DNA of 64,000 nucleotides from Bradyrhizobium prioriisuperbiae (GCF_032397745.1 NZ_CP135921.1:930001-994000); one strand, 5' to 3'. Shown: positions 28,477 through 37,952, numbered from the stretch's first letter. The notes: generated by a model not told the origin, from the sequence alone. Program-made: numbers and translations.

Positions 28477-28519
28477 CGGCCCCCGCCAGTCGCCGCGTCT
28501 GGCCGGGGCCGTTTTTTTT
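28477..28519 (+). terminator. Strong rho-independent terminator
   Basis: CGGCCCC plus CCAG pair with CTGG plus GGGGCCG around a 9-nt loop, followed by eight T residues. It faces the plus strand and lies 112 nt before the acyltransferase gene. Confidence 0.9.
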
Positions 28520-28630
28520 GCTGGTTGCGCCGCCTTCCGTCACCCCGCTTTTTGCACTCGTGTTTTTGGTCGCAACCCGATAATCACGTCGTAGGAAAAC
28601 CCTTAGAGCCGGCTTTGACGAATCGCCCCG

Positions 28631-29470
28631 ATGATCCGTGTTGTCCTGACCGTTCTGACCCTGCTGCTGCTGACGCTCGTGCTGCTGCCGTTTCAGCTCG
28701 CCGGAATTCTGTTCAATTCTCGACTGCAGCGCATCGTGCCCCACCTGTTTCATCGCGCCGTCAGCGCGATCATCGGCATTCGCATCCAACAGATCGGACA
28801 GCGTTCCAGCGACCAGCCGTTGCTGATCCTCTCCAATCACGTCTCATGGCTCGACATCATCGTCATCACCGCGGTCGCGCCGGTGGTGTTCGTCGCCAAG
28901 CACGAAGTCGCGGGCTGGCCGGTGTTCGGATGGCTCGCCAAACTTCAGCGCACGATTTTCATCGAACGCGAGCGCCGTCACAAGACCGGCCAAGTCGCCC
29001 GCGAGATGGGCAACCGCCTGAGCGATGGCGACACCGTCGTACTGTTCGCGGAAGGCACCTCGAGCAACGGCAACCGTATTCTCCCATTCCGCTCCGCGCT
29101 GGTCGGATCGGTGCATCATGCGCTCGGTGACGAGACCCACCATTCCAGCATCATGGTGCAGCCGCTGTCGCTGGCCTATGTCGGCATCGGCGGGGTGCCG
29201 ACCGGCCGGGCGCTGCGCGACAAGCTCGCCTGGTACGGCGACGCCGACCTGATGCCCCATATTTTGGGGGTGCTGCTGTCAGGCGCGGTCGACGTCACGG
29301 TGAGCTGGGGGGCCCCAGTCGCCTATGACATGAGCGCCGATCGCAAGCAGATCGCCCGCGCCGCGGAGGCATCCGTGCGGCAGATGACATCAGCCGCCCT
29401 GCGTTATCCGCCGCCGAAACCCGCCGCCGATCTCCCGGAGGCAGCGACCGCCGTGCCGGGCATGGCCTGA
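28631..29470 (+). CDS. plsC: 1-acyl-sn-glycerol-3-phosphate acyltransferase-like protein
   Basis: A 279-residue membrane-bound acyltransferase. After an N-terminal helix (VVLTVLTLLLLTLVLLPFQ) comes the catalytic HX4D motif NHVSWLD (His70, Asp75), then the substrate-binding VLFAEGTSSNGNRILPF. Family members transfer an acyl chain to lysophosphatidate for phospholipid synthesis, or to ornithine lipids (OlsA), and motifs cannot separate these. The ATG at 28631 follows the strong terminator, so it is probably transcribed alone. Confidence 0.87.
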   Translation: MIRVVLTVLTLLLLTLVLLPFQLAGILFNSRLQRIVPHLFHRAVSAIIGIRIQQIGQRSSDQPLLILSNHVSWLDIIVITAVAPVVFVAKHEVAGWPVFGWLAKLQRTIFIERERRHKTGQVAREMGNRLSDGDTVVLFAEGTSSNGNRILPFRSALVGSVHHALGDETHHSSIMVQPLSLAYVGIGGVPTGRALRDKLAWYGDADLMPHILGVLLSGAVDVTVSWGAPVAYDMSADRKQIARAAEASVRQMTSAALRYPPPKPAADLPEAATAVPGMA

Positions 29471-29567
29471 CGTCCCCTGCGCGTCACCATCATGCGACTT
29501 GCGAGAACCGGCCGCAGCGATCAGAGTACGGGACACCGCTCCCACGCCTCTTCTTCAGGACCCCATC

Positions 29568-30506
29568 ATGGACATTCGTAATCTCGGCGGCTCCGGCCTG
29601 CGTGTCTCCGCCGTCGGCATCGGTTGCAACAATTTCGGCCAGCGCACCGACGCCGAGACCTCCCGCAAGGTGATCCACAAGGCGATTGACCTCGGCGTCA
29701 CGCTGTTCGACACCGCCGACATCTATGCCGGACGCGGCGGTTCGGAGACGGTGATGGGCGACGTGCTCGGCGACCGCCGCAAGGACATCGTGCTGGCCAC
29801 CAAGTTCAGCAAGGCCATGGACGACAGTGGCGAGAAGCAGGGCGCCTCGCGCCGCTACATCATATCCGCTGTCGAAGCCAGCCTGAAGCGACTGAAGACC
29901 GACTACATCGATCTCTATCAGCAGCATGATTACGATCCGCGTACGCCGATCGAGGAAACTCTGCGCGCGCTCGACGATTTGGTCCGGCAAGGCAAGGTGC
30001 GTTACGTCGGCTGCTCCAATTTCCCGGCTTGGCGCGTCGCCGAAGCGCAGTTAATCGCCAAAAGCCTCGGCACACATGCGTTCGTGTCCTGCCAGGACGA
30101 ATACAGCCTGCTGGTGCGCGGCATCGAAGCGGATCTGCTGCCCGCAGCCCAAGCCTACAACATGGGCCTGCTGCCGTTCTTCCCACTGGCCAACGGGCTG
30201 TTGACCGGCAAATACGCCGACGGGAAAATCCCCGACGGTACGCGGCTCGCAAAGGTCGATTATCTGCGCGACAAGTATGTCAATGACCGCAACCTTGCCG
30301 TGACCAAAGCGCTCAGCACGTTTGCCAAAGAGCGCAGCCACACTTTGCTCGAACTGGCGTTCTCATGGCTGGCCGCACGCCCGCAGGTCTCGAGCGTGAT
30401 CGCCGGTGCGACCTCTGTCGAGCAGGTCGAGCAGAACGTCAAGGCGATCGCGTGGAAGCTGACTGCCGACGATCTGGCCGGGATCGATAAGATCACGAGC
30501 GCCTGA
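29568..30506 (+). CDS. Aldo/keto reductase
   Basis: A 312-residue TIM-barrel oxidoreductase using NADPH. The tetrad is visible: Asp and Tyr in DTADIYAGRGGSE, Lys in LATKFSK and His in YQQHDYDPRTP. Other signatures are SLKRLKTDYIDLY, VRYVGCSNF and VIAGATSVEQVEQN, as in the YhdN/YajO-like soluble reductases. I use ATG 29568, with AGGA nine bases upstream; the frame is open to 29499. Substrate unknown. It is followed by a terminator. Confidence 0.92.
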   Translation: MDIRNLGGSGLRVSAVGIGCNNFGQRTDAETSRKVIHKAIDLGVTLFDTADIYAGRGGSETVMGDVLGDRRKDIVLATKFSKAMDDSGEKQGASRRYIISAVEASLKRLKTDYIDLYQQHDYDPRTPIEETLRALDDLVRQGKVRYVGCSNFPAWRVAEAQLIAKSLGTHAFVSCQDEYSLLVRGIEADLLPAAQAYNMGLLPFFPLANGLLTGKYADGKIPDGTRLAKVDYLRDKYVNDRNLAVTKALSTFAKERSHTLLELAFSWLAARPQVSSVIAGATSVEQVEQNVKAIAWKLTADDLAGIDKITSA

Positions 30507-30528
30507 CATCGAGCTGACAGCATTAACG

Positions 30529-30565
30529 GAGCCGCGTTTTCGGTTGGGCCGAAACGCGGCTTTCT
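30529..30565 (+). terminator. Rho-independent terminator of the aldo/keto reductase
   Basis: A 12-bp stem (GCCGCGTTTTCGG pairing with CCGAAACGCGGC, one bulged T) with a short loop is followed by TTTCTC, 24 nt after the stop. Confidence 0.85.
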
Positions 30566-31069
30566 CATGTGATGCCGTCCTGCGTTGAAGATCGCCCTTA
30601 CCGCAAAGCCAATCAAATGGCTGTGATAAGCCGGCCCCCATGCGTCCGGCGCACAGCACCCTTACGATTTTGTCGCGTTGATTTGCAATGGCGGGAGCAC
30701 CACACCTTGCTGTGTATTGATTGCGTTTCGGCATACGTGGTCTCGCCGCACTAATCCATCGCAGACCACCGCACGATTGATTATTCATTGTTAGTGTCAT
30801 GACCACACTGGTCACCAGACGCCCTCCCCGTACTGCGAACGACACAGGCGCAAGCCGGCTGACGCATCGGCAGTGCAAAGAGTTGCGTTACACACAAGCG
30901 CGAGCTTCCCTCACACCTCCGAAATCCATCGCGTTTTTCGCGCCGACATAACAGCGCCGACGGCTGACTGCGGCCCCGCGAACGGACTTCGACTGATCAC
31001 CGCCGGCAACGGCGATGACGCCGCGTGCATTCGCACGCGCGCAGACTTCACTCCACCGGAGTATCACCC
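30566..31069. other. Intergenic region upstream of the flotillin-like gene, no gene seen
   Basis: About 500 nt. Short frames on both strands are not protein-like in codon bias. The centre (30700-30800) is more AT-rich than the flanks and could hold the promoter of the SPFH gene. No repeats or strong hairpins were found. Confidence 0.5.
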
Positions 31070-33091
31070 ATGGACATCAATGGCCTTCTGGCAACCGTCA
31101 TGTCGACGGAGGTCTTCCCTGCCGTCGCCTGGATCGCGGCGCTTGCCGCCGTCCTCGTCCTGCTGCGTGTCGCCAACATCTTTCGCTACATCTCGAACAC
31201 TCAGGTCGGGATCGTGGAGAAGCTATGGGCGATGAAGGGCTCGATCACATCGGGCTTCATTGCGCTGAACGGCGAGGCTGGCTTCGAACCCGAGATCCTG
31301 CGCGGCGGCATCCACGTCTTTTTCCCGTTCACCTATCGAATCCACACATCCGACCTGGTCACCGTCGGACAAGGCAAGATCGCCTATGTGTTCGCGCGCG
31401 ATGGTGAACCGCTTGAAGCGTCTCAGGTGCTTGCCGCCAACGACACCGAAGACAAATCGGACTTTCAGGATGCGCGGAAATTTCTCCTCGGCGGCGGCCA
31501 GAAGGGTCCGCAGCGCAAAATTCTGCGCGAGGGCACCTATGCGATCAACACCACGCAGTTCGCCATCATCACCGATGAGCGGGTCTATGGCCACGCGTTG
31601 AGCGCGCAGGAACAGGATGTGCTCGACAGCATGAAGCAGACCATTGCGGAGCGCGACGGCTTCATCCCTGTGATGCTCGCCGCCGACCACGATCTCGTCG
31701 GCATCGTGACCATCCATGACGGCCCCTCGCTGCCGTCGGGTGAAATCATCGCGCCGGAGGTCGGGACCAACCGGAGTGATCTCACCACCTTCCACAACAA
31801 CTTCCAGGAACCGGAAAAATTCCTGAAGGCGGGCGGCTATCGCGGCCGCCAGCTGCAGGTCATCGTCGAAGGCACCTGGTATCTTAATCGCCTGTTCGCA
31901 ACCGTCGAGGCCGTCTACAAGACCGTGATCCCGGTCGGCAATGTCGGCGTCGTGATCTTCTATACCGGGCCGAAAACCGCCGACGTCTCCGGCGAGCAAT
32001 ATCGCCATGGCGAACTCGTGATGAACGGCAGCCGCGGCGTCTGGCGCGACCCGCTGCTGCCCGGCAAATATGCCTTCAACACCTATGCCGGCAAGATCGA
32101 GATCATTCCCACCGTCAACTTCATTCTCAAATGGGTGCGGGGTGAAGTCGGCGCGCTGAAGCTCGACGAAAACCTGTCGGAAATCTCGCTGATCACCAAG
32201 GACGCGTTCGAGCCGACACTGCCGCTCTCGGTGGTCATGCACATCGACTACAAGAAAGCGCCGATGATCATCCAGCGCTTCGGTGACGTGAAGAAACTGG
32301 TCGAGCAGACACTCGATCCGATGGTCAGCGCTTTCTTCAAGAACATCGCGCAGAAGATGACACTGATCGAACTGTTGCAGAACCGCGCGGCGATCCAGGA
32401 GGAATCGGGCAGCGAAATGAAAATGCGGTTCGAGGCCTACTCGCTCGAACTGCAGGAGGTGCTGATCGGCACGCCGCGCGCGCCGGCCGGCGACCAGACC
32501 ATCGAGAACATCCTGATCCAGTTGCGCTCGCGCCAGGTGGCGCGCGAGCAGGTGACGACCTTCCAGGAGCAGGAGAAGGCGGCCGTGCAGGAACGCACGT
32601 TGAACGAGGCGAAAGCGACCTCGGCCGCGCAGATCGCGCTGACCCAGTCGTTGATTCAGGTGAAAGTGCACGAGAACGAGGGCGCCGCCGCACTGGCGCG
32701 TGCGCTGAAAGATGCCGAGACCGTGAAGGTGACGGCTGCCGCGGCCGGTGAGCGCGCGCGGCTGGAAGGCCAGGGCAAGGCTGACAAGGCACTGGCAATC
32801 GGCACCGCAAACGCGCAGGCCACCAAGCTCGCGGTCGACGCCTATGGCGGGCCGGAATATCGCCTGGCGGAGCAGAATTTTTCGCGCTTCGCCGACGCTT
32901 TGACCAAAATCAACCAGCCGCTGGTGCCGCAGTTTCTAATGTCGGGCACGCAGGGGCAGGACAGCAACAGTGGCAACAATGGCGGCCTGATCCCCACCGC
33001 TCTGCTCAGCACCATGTTCGGACGCATGATGCCTGATGCCTTGGAGAAGTTGAAACAGGAGGCGCCGCAACCGACGCGCCGCGGCAACTAA
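31070..33091 (+). CDS. Large flotillin-like SPFH/Band-7 membrane protein
   Basis: A 673-residue protein. The N-terminus has a membrane helix (AWIAALAAVLVLLRVANIF, residues 20-38). A long SPFH/Band-7 region follows, with VGIVEKLW, a repeated TYAINT/TWYLNR pattern of anchor-like strands and VILPGKYAF-type segments; then an Ala/Glu/Gln-rich flotillin coiled-coil domain from about residue 480 (REQVTTFQEQEKAAVQERTLNEAKA). Such proteins oligomerise in the membrane and organise microdomains; specific partners are not known. ATG 31070 has GGAG ten bases upstream. It converges on the DUF1501 gene with 32 nt between stops. Confidence 0.85.
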   Translation: MDINGLLATVMSTEVFPAVAWIAALAAVLVLLRVANIFRYISNTQVGIVEKLWAMKGSITSGFIALNGEAGFEPEILRGGIHVFFPFTYRIHTSDLVTVGQGKIAYVFARDGEPLEASQVLAANDTEDKSDFQDARKFLLGGGQKGPQRKILREGTYAINTTQFAIITDERVYGHALSAQEQDVLDSMKQTIAERDGFIPVMLAADHDLVGIVTIHDGPSLPSGEIIAPEVGTNRSDLTTFHNNFQEPEKFLKAGGYRGRQLQVIVEGTWYLNRLFATVEAVYKTVIPVGNVGVVIFYTGPKTADVSGEQYRHGELVMNGSRGVWRDPLLPGKYAFNTYAGKIEIIPTVNFILKWVRGEVGALKLDENLSEISLITKDAFEPTLPLSVVMHIDYKKAPMIIQRFGDVKKLVEQTLDPMVSAFFKNIAQKMTLIELLQNRAAIQEESGSEMKMRFEAYSLELQEVLIGTPRAPAGDQTIENILIQLRSRQVAREQVTTFQEQEKAAVQERTLNEAKATSAAQIALTQSLIQVKVHENEGAAALARALKDAETVKVTAAAAGERARLEGQGKADKALAIGTANAQATKLAVDAYGGPEYRLAEQNFSRFADALTKINQPLVPQFLMSGTQGQDSNSGNNGGLIPTALLSTMFGRMMPDALEKLKQEAPQPTRRGN

Positions 33092-33123
33092 ACCTTTGCG
33101 AAACGATATGCCGGTTGCGGGAG

Positions 33124-34365
33124 TTATCCAATCAATCCCGCGACCGGCTTCGCCGCGCCGCTGTCAGGAAATACCGACGCCGAGAGCACACGTTCGCTCA
33201 GGCCGAGGTGATCCTGCAACACACCTTTGATCACGCCACGCAGGTCCGTTGTCGGTTTCAGGTCGCGGCTCTCATAGAGATTCGCAACCTTCAGGCCGGG
33301 CCAATCCGAAATCACCCGGCCACCTTTCACGGCGCCACCCGCCAGCAAGGCGACGGTGCCGGTCCCATGATCGGTGCCCTCGGTGCCGTTGATACGCGCT
33401 GTACGGCCGAATTCCGTCGCCACCACAATCACGGTGTCGCGCCAGCGCGGACCAAGCCCGCTTTCGAAATCCGACAACGCCCCGTCGAGCCCGCCGAGCA
33501 ATTGCGCGAGACGGCCGACCGGGCCGCCTTCCTGGGCATGGGTGTCCCAGCCATCGAAGGCCAGGGCAGCAATGCGCGGACCGTCGTCCGCGGCCATCAG
33601 CTTGGCCGCGCCCTTGGCGGCGATCCGCATCGCATTGACACCTGGCTTCGGTTTCATCGCCTCGTCGCCGCGCGCCGCAATCTTCTCGATCTGCAGGCCC
33701 TGGGCCAGCGAAGACGCCAGTTGCGGATCGCGATGGCGATAGAGATCGAGCAGTCGCATCGCGGTGTCGTCGGCCGCCTGCGGCAGCGTGGCCGGCGCCC
33801 AGCCGACGGTCGGCGCCGCGCCGCGCAGCACCAGCGGGGTGGTCGGGCCGATGGCAAGGCCGCTTGTCACCCGCTGGCCGCGCGGCAGGTTCTCGATCGC
33901 CCGATTGAGCCAGCCCGACTGCACGCGCCCAGGCCCGGCAAAGCCGCTTTCCAGCACGTCCTGGCCGTCGAAATGCGAGCGTTCGCGATAGGAGGTCGCC
34001 ACCGCATGCACCACCGCCGCCTTGTTATCTCGGTACATGCGGGCGAATTCCGGCATCGCGGGATGCAGCGCGAAAAAGGAATCCAGCCCGATCGCCGCAT
34101 GCGGTCCGTCCGATGTCAGCGCGATCGAACCGTGCAGCGCGGCATAGTCCGGGTCGCCAACCGGCGCCACCGTGGCAAGCCCGTCGAGCGCCCCGCGCAG
34201 GATGATCACGACCAGGCGCGGATCACGGCCATCGGCGGCGCGGGCGAATTTCGGCAGGTACGCCCAGGCAGCGAATGTCGCCGATCCCAGCAGCAGCGAG
34301 CGGCGGGCGATGCCGCGCTGGGTTGCGCTCTCACAACAGTCCATCGTCAGCTCCATTGGTGTCAT
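33124..34365 (-). CDS. DUF1501 family protein (Tat-type signal)
   Basis: A 413-residue protein with a twin-arginine-like leader (GIARRSLLLGSATFAAWA). The body matches DUF1501, a sulfatase/alkaline-phosphatase-like fold: RDPRLVVIILRGALDGLAT, FALHPAMPEFARMY, ATSYRERSHFDGQDVLESG, AFDGWDTHAQEGG and VVATEFGRTARINGTEGTDHGTG, with likely metal ligands in the last two. It shares a 4-nt ATGA overlap with the upstream DUF1800 gene and is translationally coupled. The pair is widespread and its role is unproven. Confidence 0.9.
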   Translation of the reverse strand: MTPMELTMDCCESATQRGIARRSLLLGSATFAAWAYLPKFARAADGRDPRLVVIILRGALDGLATVAPVGDPDYAALHGSIALTSDGPHAAIGLDSFFALHPAMPEFARMYRDNKAAVVHAVATSYRERSHFDGQDVLESGFAGPGRVQSGWLNRAIENLPRGQRVTSGLAIGPTTPLVLRGAAPTVGWAPATLPQAADDTAMRLLDLYRHRDPQLASSLAQGLQIEKIAARGDEAMKPKPGVNAMRIAAKGAAKLMAADDGPRIAALAFDGWDTHAQEGGPVGRLAQLLGGLDGALSDFESGLGPRWRDTVIVVATEFGRTARINGTEGTDHGTGTVALLAGGAVKGGRVISDWPGLKVANLYESRDLKPTTDLRGVIKGVLQDHLGLSERVLSASVFPDSGAAKPVAGLIG

Positions 34366-35870
34366 CTCCTCTGGAATTCCGGCGACATCAGCAGCAGCGC
34401 CAGCGCCTGCTGGCGCGATTCGGCCCGCTCCACAGTCTGCCGCGTTTCCGGCGACGCGGCTTGACCCGCGACGATATCGAGCAATTCGCGTGCATCGACC
34501 GTATCAGCGATACGCGAGGCGAACTGCGCCGCCACGTCAAGCCGGAGCTTCATGCCTTCCGGCGACGCCCAGGCCGCGTTGGTGTCGGCAAAGCCGTTCG
34601 GCCCGGCCGGGGTCCAGAGCGGCTGGCCAAGCAGGCTGAGCGCACCAAGGATGCGTCCCGGCTCTTCGGGAATGCGCGCCAGCAGCCGCCCGGACGCGAT
34701 CAGATACTCGTAAGGCGTGCGCATCTTGGTCATCGGCGCCTGCCAGGCGGCGTCGGCCTCCAGCAGCGCCACCGCCATGGCCTTCAAGTCGCCATCGGTC
34801 TTGCCGAACACGTCCGCCAGCCGCGCCACTAGAGCGGGCGGCGGATCGTCGGCCACGAAATGCCGAACGAATTTGGTGGCGATGAATTTGGCAGTCGCCG
34901 GCCGGCGCGCGATATCGGCCAGCGCCGCTTCGCCTTGGGCAAGGCCGGTGTCCTCATAACTCTTGCGCAGCAAGGTCTGCGGCCCCGGCTCATGCGCGTT
35001 GGCGTTGAAGGCGAACGCACCGGCCGCACCGAGCTTGCCATCGCGGCCGGCATAGGTCCAGCCGGTGATGATGCGCGCTAGCGACGTCACATCTTCCTGC
35101 GTGTAACCGCCCCCTACACCGAGCGTATGCAATTCCATGATCTCGCGCGCGAGATTTTCATTGAGGCCACGCTTGCGATTCTGCCCCGCCTTCGAGGCCG
35201 GCCCGACCGATTGCTGATTGTCGAGGAAAAACAGCATCGCCGGATGCTGCTCCACCGCCTTCAGCATGTCGCCGAAACGTCCCAGCACATGCGGGCGGAT
35301 CGCCTCCCGCTCAAAGGCACCCGCCCAGATATGGGCCGGCTGACCCTTGTTGGTGGAGATACAAAAATGATTGGACCAGAACGTCACCAATCGCTCGACA
35401 AAGCCGACCTCCGCAATGCTGGCTCGCTGAAACCGCGCCAGCGCCTCGGCGCGATAAATCTTCTGGACAACATTGAGCGGCTGCGGCGCTGGTTTGGCGG
35501 GCTGCACCTGTGGACCGGCCGACATGGCGTCGGGGGAGGCCATCGGAGCCGGGTTGACCGGGCTGTCGGATGGCGCCGCGACGATCATTGGCTTGTCAGG
35601 TTTGACATCATCCGGCTTGACCGCCGCCTTCGCCGCGGCATCGCGCTGCTGCTTGACCTCGTCCTGGTAGTCGAACAGCAACTTCGCCAGTGCCGGCGTA
35701 TCCTGCAAGCCGGGCGCATCGAGCAGTGCCACGCCGGGTTTTGCCAGTTCCGCCTTCACGTAGCCGCGGGGATCGGAGGCCGCGCTGGTAAAGTCGCCGG
35801 ATGCGCCACCGCGTGCCCCGAGACCGAATCTATTGAGCGCCACCAGGGCGGCTTGCGGATCTCGGGCCAT
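34362..35870 (-). CDS. DUF1800 family protein
   Basis: A 502-residue protein of the DUF1800 family, almost always found just before DUF1501. Motifs: ALNRFGLGARGG at the N-terminus, RLVTFWSNHFCIST, RPHVLGRFGDMLKAV, NENLAREIMELHTLGVGGGYTQEDV and FIATKFVRHFVADDPP. A Pro/Ala/Asp-rich insertion lies around residues 80-125. There is no obvious signal peptide in the chosen start. The two products probably act together; the family is thought to be cell-envelope related, though this is not established. Confidence 0.9.
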   Translation of the reverse strand: MARDPQAALVALNRFGLGARGGASGDFTSAASDPRGYVKAELAKPGVALLDAPGLQDTPALAKLLFDYQDEVKQQRDAAAKAAVKPDDVKPDKPMIVAAPSDSPVNPAPMASPDAMSAGPQVQPAKPAPQPLNVVQKIYRAEALARFQRASIAEVGFVERLVTFWSNHFCISTNKGQPAHIWAGAFEREAIRPHVLGRFGDMLKAVEQHPAMLFFLDNQQSVGPASKAGQNRKRGLNENLAREIMELHTLGVGGGYTQEDVTSLARIITGWTYAGRDGKLGAAGAFAFNANAHEPGPQTLLRKSYEDTGLAQGEAALADIARRPATAKFIATKFVRHFVADDPPPALVARLADVFGKTDGDLKAMAVALLEADAAWQAPMTKMRTPYEYLIASGRLLARIPEEPGRILGALSLLGQPLWTPAGPNGFADTNAAWASPEGMKLRLDVAAQFASRIADTVDARELLDIVAGQAASPETRQTVERAESRQQALALLLMSPEFQRR

Positions 35871-36017
35871 TGACGTTCTCTTGAAGCGTCCTCACGAACA
35901 ATCTTTCGAACCGCCCCGTCCGTCGCGGACGTTGCGTTGGGCGATCGAATGACCCAACTATATGGGGTTCGTTGATGAACCCGACATGAAAGATGCGCCG
36001 GAACCAGGGTGGAGTTC

Positions 36018-36239
36018 GTGACAAATCCGTTAGGTTCGCAATCTCCCGACGCATCGCCGGCCCGCCGGCTGACATGCGCGCGCTGCGGAACCGCGTTCGG
36101 CTGCGACCTGTCGGCGACATGCTGGTGTCATGAGGAGACGGAGCGACTGCCGATGCCGGTCGACGGCGCGGACTGCCTGTGCCCGGACTGTTTGCGAATA
36201 GCAGCGGACGCTAACCGTAACGCAGCTTCATCGCGATGA
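36018..36239 (+). CDS. Cysteine-rich CWC-family protein
   Basis: A 73-residue protein with the CWC pattern: CARCGTAFGC, then ATCWCHE and CLCPDCLRI, eight or nine cysteines in all, suggesting a zinc-binding module. I choose GTG at 36018 with GGTGGAG just upstream; a GTG at 36009 is also possible. Its last 29 nt overlap the 3' end of the SemiSWEET gene on the other strand. Function unknown. Confidence 0.8.
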   Translation: MTNPLGSQSPDASPARRLTCARCGTAFGCDLSATCWCHEETERLPMPVDGADCLCPDCLRIAADANRNAASSR

Positions 36240-36477
36240 TGACCGAGGTGAACACGATCGACACCGCATTGGCACCGATCAGGGGCCAGTCGGCAAGCGC
36301 GATCCCGTAGGTCAGCCAGCAGACCAATCCCGCGATGAACGTCAGGTTGGTCCACAACGAAATGGCGCGGGTGTCCTTGTAGCGAATCAGCCGCACCGCC
36401 TGCGGCAGCCAGCAAATCGTTGTCAGCACGGCGGCAGCCATGCCGATCCAGGGAACAGCGGCGGAAAATCCGGTCAT
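36211..36477 (-). CDS. SemiSWEET-type PQ-loop sugar transporter
   Basis: An 88-residue protein with three membrane helices and the PQ motif CWLPQAVRLIRYKDTRAISL (Pro25-Gln26), then an Asn-containing second helix (WTNLTFIAGLVCWLTYG). This is one triple-helix bundle, which works as a dimer for sugar movement in known SemiSWEETs. Substrate unknown. It converges on, and overlaps, the CWC gene. Confidence 0.9.
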   Translation of the reverse strand: MTGFSAAVPWIGMAAAVLTTICWLPQAVRLIRYKDTRAISLWTNLTFIAGLVCWLTYGIALADWPLIGANAVSIVFTSVIIAMKLRYG

Positions 36478-36545
36478 GATGGCCTGCGATCACAAAGATT
36501 CGTCGGCCCATTATGACGGCAACGCCTTCGCAAGCCAAACCGGCG

Positions 36546-37241
36546 CTAGACCTCATATCCTGGCGATTTGCGCGCAAGGCCATCGAACGCATCGAGCAAT
36601 CGTTCGCGCCAGTCGAAAATCGAATCATCAGGTTTCAGCAGTTTGAACGGACTGGTCGCCCGCGCCCACTGGAAGCCCCCGAACATGATATAGTCGGCAT
36701 AGTTCGGCGCCGTGCCGCCGATGAACGGCTGCGACCGCAGCGTCAGCCGCAACGGATCGAGCGATTTGCGGAAACCTTCGACGGCTTTGTCGCGCGGCGC
36801 CGCAGCCTCCTCGAGGGTTCGGCCCAGACGCGCCTCGCGTGTCTGGCGGAAGTAGGCTTGATCGACCGGCAGCAGATGGTCGTGGATGTCGGCGGCGATC
36901 AGCGGGAAGATCCCGCCAACGATCGTCACGTCGCCCCACCAGTTGAGCATGCGTCCCATGGCACGGCCGCCGTCGCCGCCGAACAGCGAGGGACGGTCGG
37001 GATAACCATCCTCAAGATAGTTCGCGATCGCCCAGGAATCCGCGACCGTCGTGTCGCCGTCCAGCAGCACCGGCACCTTGTCGGAGTTGTGCGGAGCAAT
37101 CGCGCTTTTTTCGGTAAAGCGCCATGGCACGGTTTCGGCATCGAGGCCTTTGTGCGCCAGCGCCATCCGGGTGCGCCAGCAATACGGACTGAACGGACGC
37201 CCCGCATCCGCACCGACCAGTTCGAACAGCTTGCGTGCCAT
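36546..37241 (-). CDS. Glutathione S-transferase-like protein (beta-etherase-like N-terminus)
   Basis: A 231-residue GST-fold protein. The active-site loop reads RPFSPYCWRTRMALAHKGL, with Ser/Cys positions as in LigE/LigF-like and related rhizobial GSTs, then KVPVLLDGDTTVADSWAIANYL. The helical C-terminal domain has PFIGGTAPNYADYIMFG. ATG 37241 has AAGGGGTG upstream. It lies 9 nt after the stop of the next GST, so the two form one transcript. Natural substrate unknown. Confidence 0.87.
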   Translation of the reverse strand: MARKLFELVGADAGRPFSPYCWRTRMALAHKGLDAETVPWRFTEKSAIAPHNSDKVPVLLDGDTTVADSWAIANYLEDGYPDRPSLFGGDGGRAMGRMLNWWGDVTIVGGIFPLIAADIHDHLLPVDQAYFRQTREARLGRTLEEAAAPRDKAVEGFRKSLDPLRLTLRSQPFIGGTAPNYADYIMFGGFQWARATSPFKLLKPDDSIFDWRERLLDAFDGLARKSPGYEV

Positions 37242-37250
37242 GATCACCCC

Positions 37251-37952
37251 TTATCTGACGACGGCGGCAGTTTGCCCGAACAGGATCTTCCTCTCCTCCT
37301 CAGTGCGAATGGTGGTCGCGTTCGGGTTGACCTGTTTGGACAGCGCATAGGCCCGCTCGGTCGCCGGCCGCGCGCGGATCGCTTCGAACCAGCGTTTCAG
37401 ATGCGGGAAATCCTCCAGCTTCTGGCCCTGGCGTTCGTAGGGCACCACCCAGGGATAACTCGCCATGTCGGCGATCGAATAATCGCCGGCGAGGAAGTCA
37501 CGATCGGCCAGGCGCTTGTTCAGCACGCCATACAGGCGGTTAGTCTCGTTGACATAGCGATTGATCGCATAGGGCAGCTTTTCCGGAGCATAGATCGCGA
37601 AGTGATGGTTCTGCCCGGCCATCGGGCCGAGGCCACCCATCTGCCAGAACAGCCACTGCAGGGTGTCGAATTTGACCCGCACATCGCTGGAGAGAAATTG
37701 GCCGGTCTTCTCGCCGAGATAGGTGAGGATCGCACCGGACTCGAACACCGAGATCGGCTTGCCACCATCTTTCGGCGTGTGGTCAACAATCGCCGGCATG
37801 CGGTTGTTGGGCGAGATCGTCAGGAAATCCGGCTTGAACTGGTCGCCGGTCCCGATGTTCACCGGGAGGACCTTGTAGGGCAGCCCGGTTTCCTCAAGAT
37901 ACATCGTGATCTTGTGGCCGTTCGGCGTGGGCCAGTAATGAAGGTCGATCAT
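37251..37952 (-). CDS. Glutathione S-transferase, nu-class (YghU/YfcG-like)
   Basis: A 233-residue GST. It starts MIDLHYWPTPNGHKITMYLEE, with the TPNGxK motif of the YfcG/YghU disulfide-bond oxidoreductase-like group, then NNRMPAIVD and the glutathione-binding VFESGAIL; the C-terminal domain has FLAGDYSIADMASYPWV. ATG 37952 is chosen because the family starts there; 12 more codons are open upstream. It is first in a two-gene GST unit. Confidence 0.9.
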   Translation of the reverse strand: MIDLHYWPTPNGHKITMYLEETGLPYKVLPVNIGTGDQFKPDFLTISPNNRMPAIVDHTPKDGGKPISVFESGAILTYLGEKTGQFLSSDVRVKFDTLQWLFWQMGGLGPMAGQNHHFAIYAPEKLPYAINRYVNETNRLYGVLNKRLADRDFLAGDYSIADMASYPWVVPYERQGQKLEDFPHLKRWFEAIRARPATERAYALSKQVNPNATTIRTEEERKILFGQTAAVVR

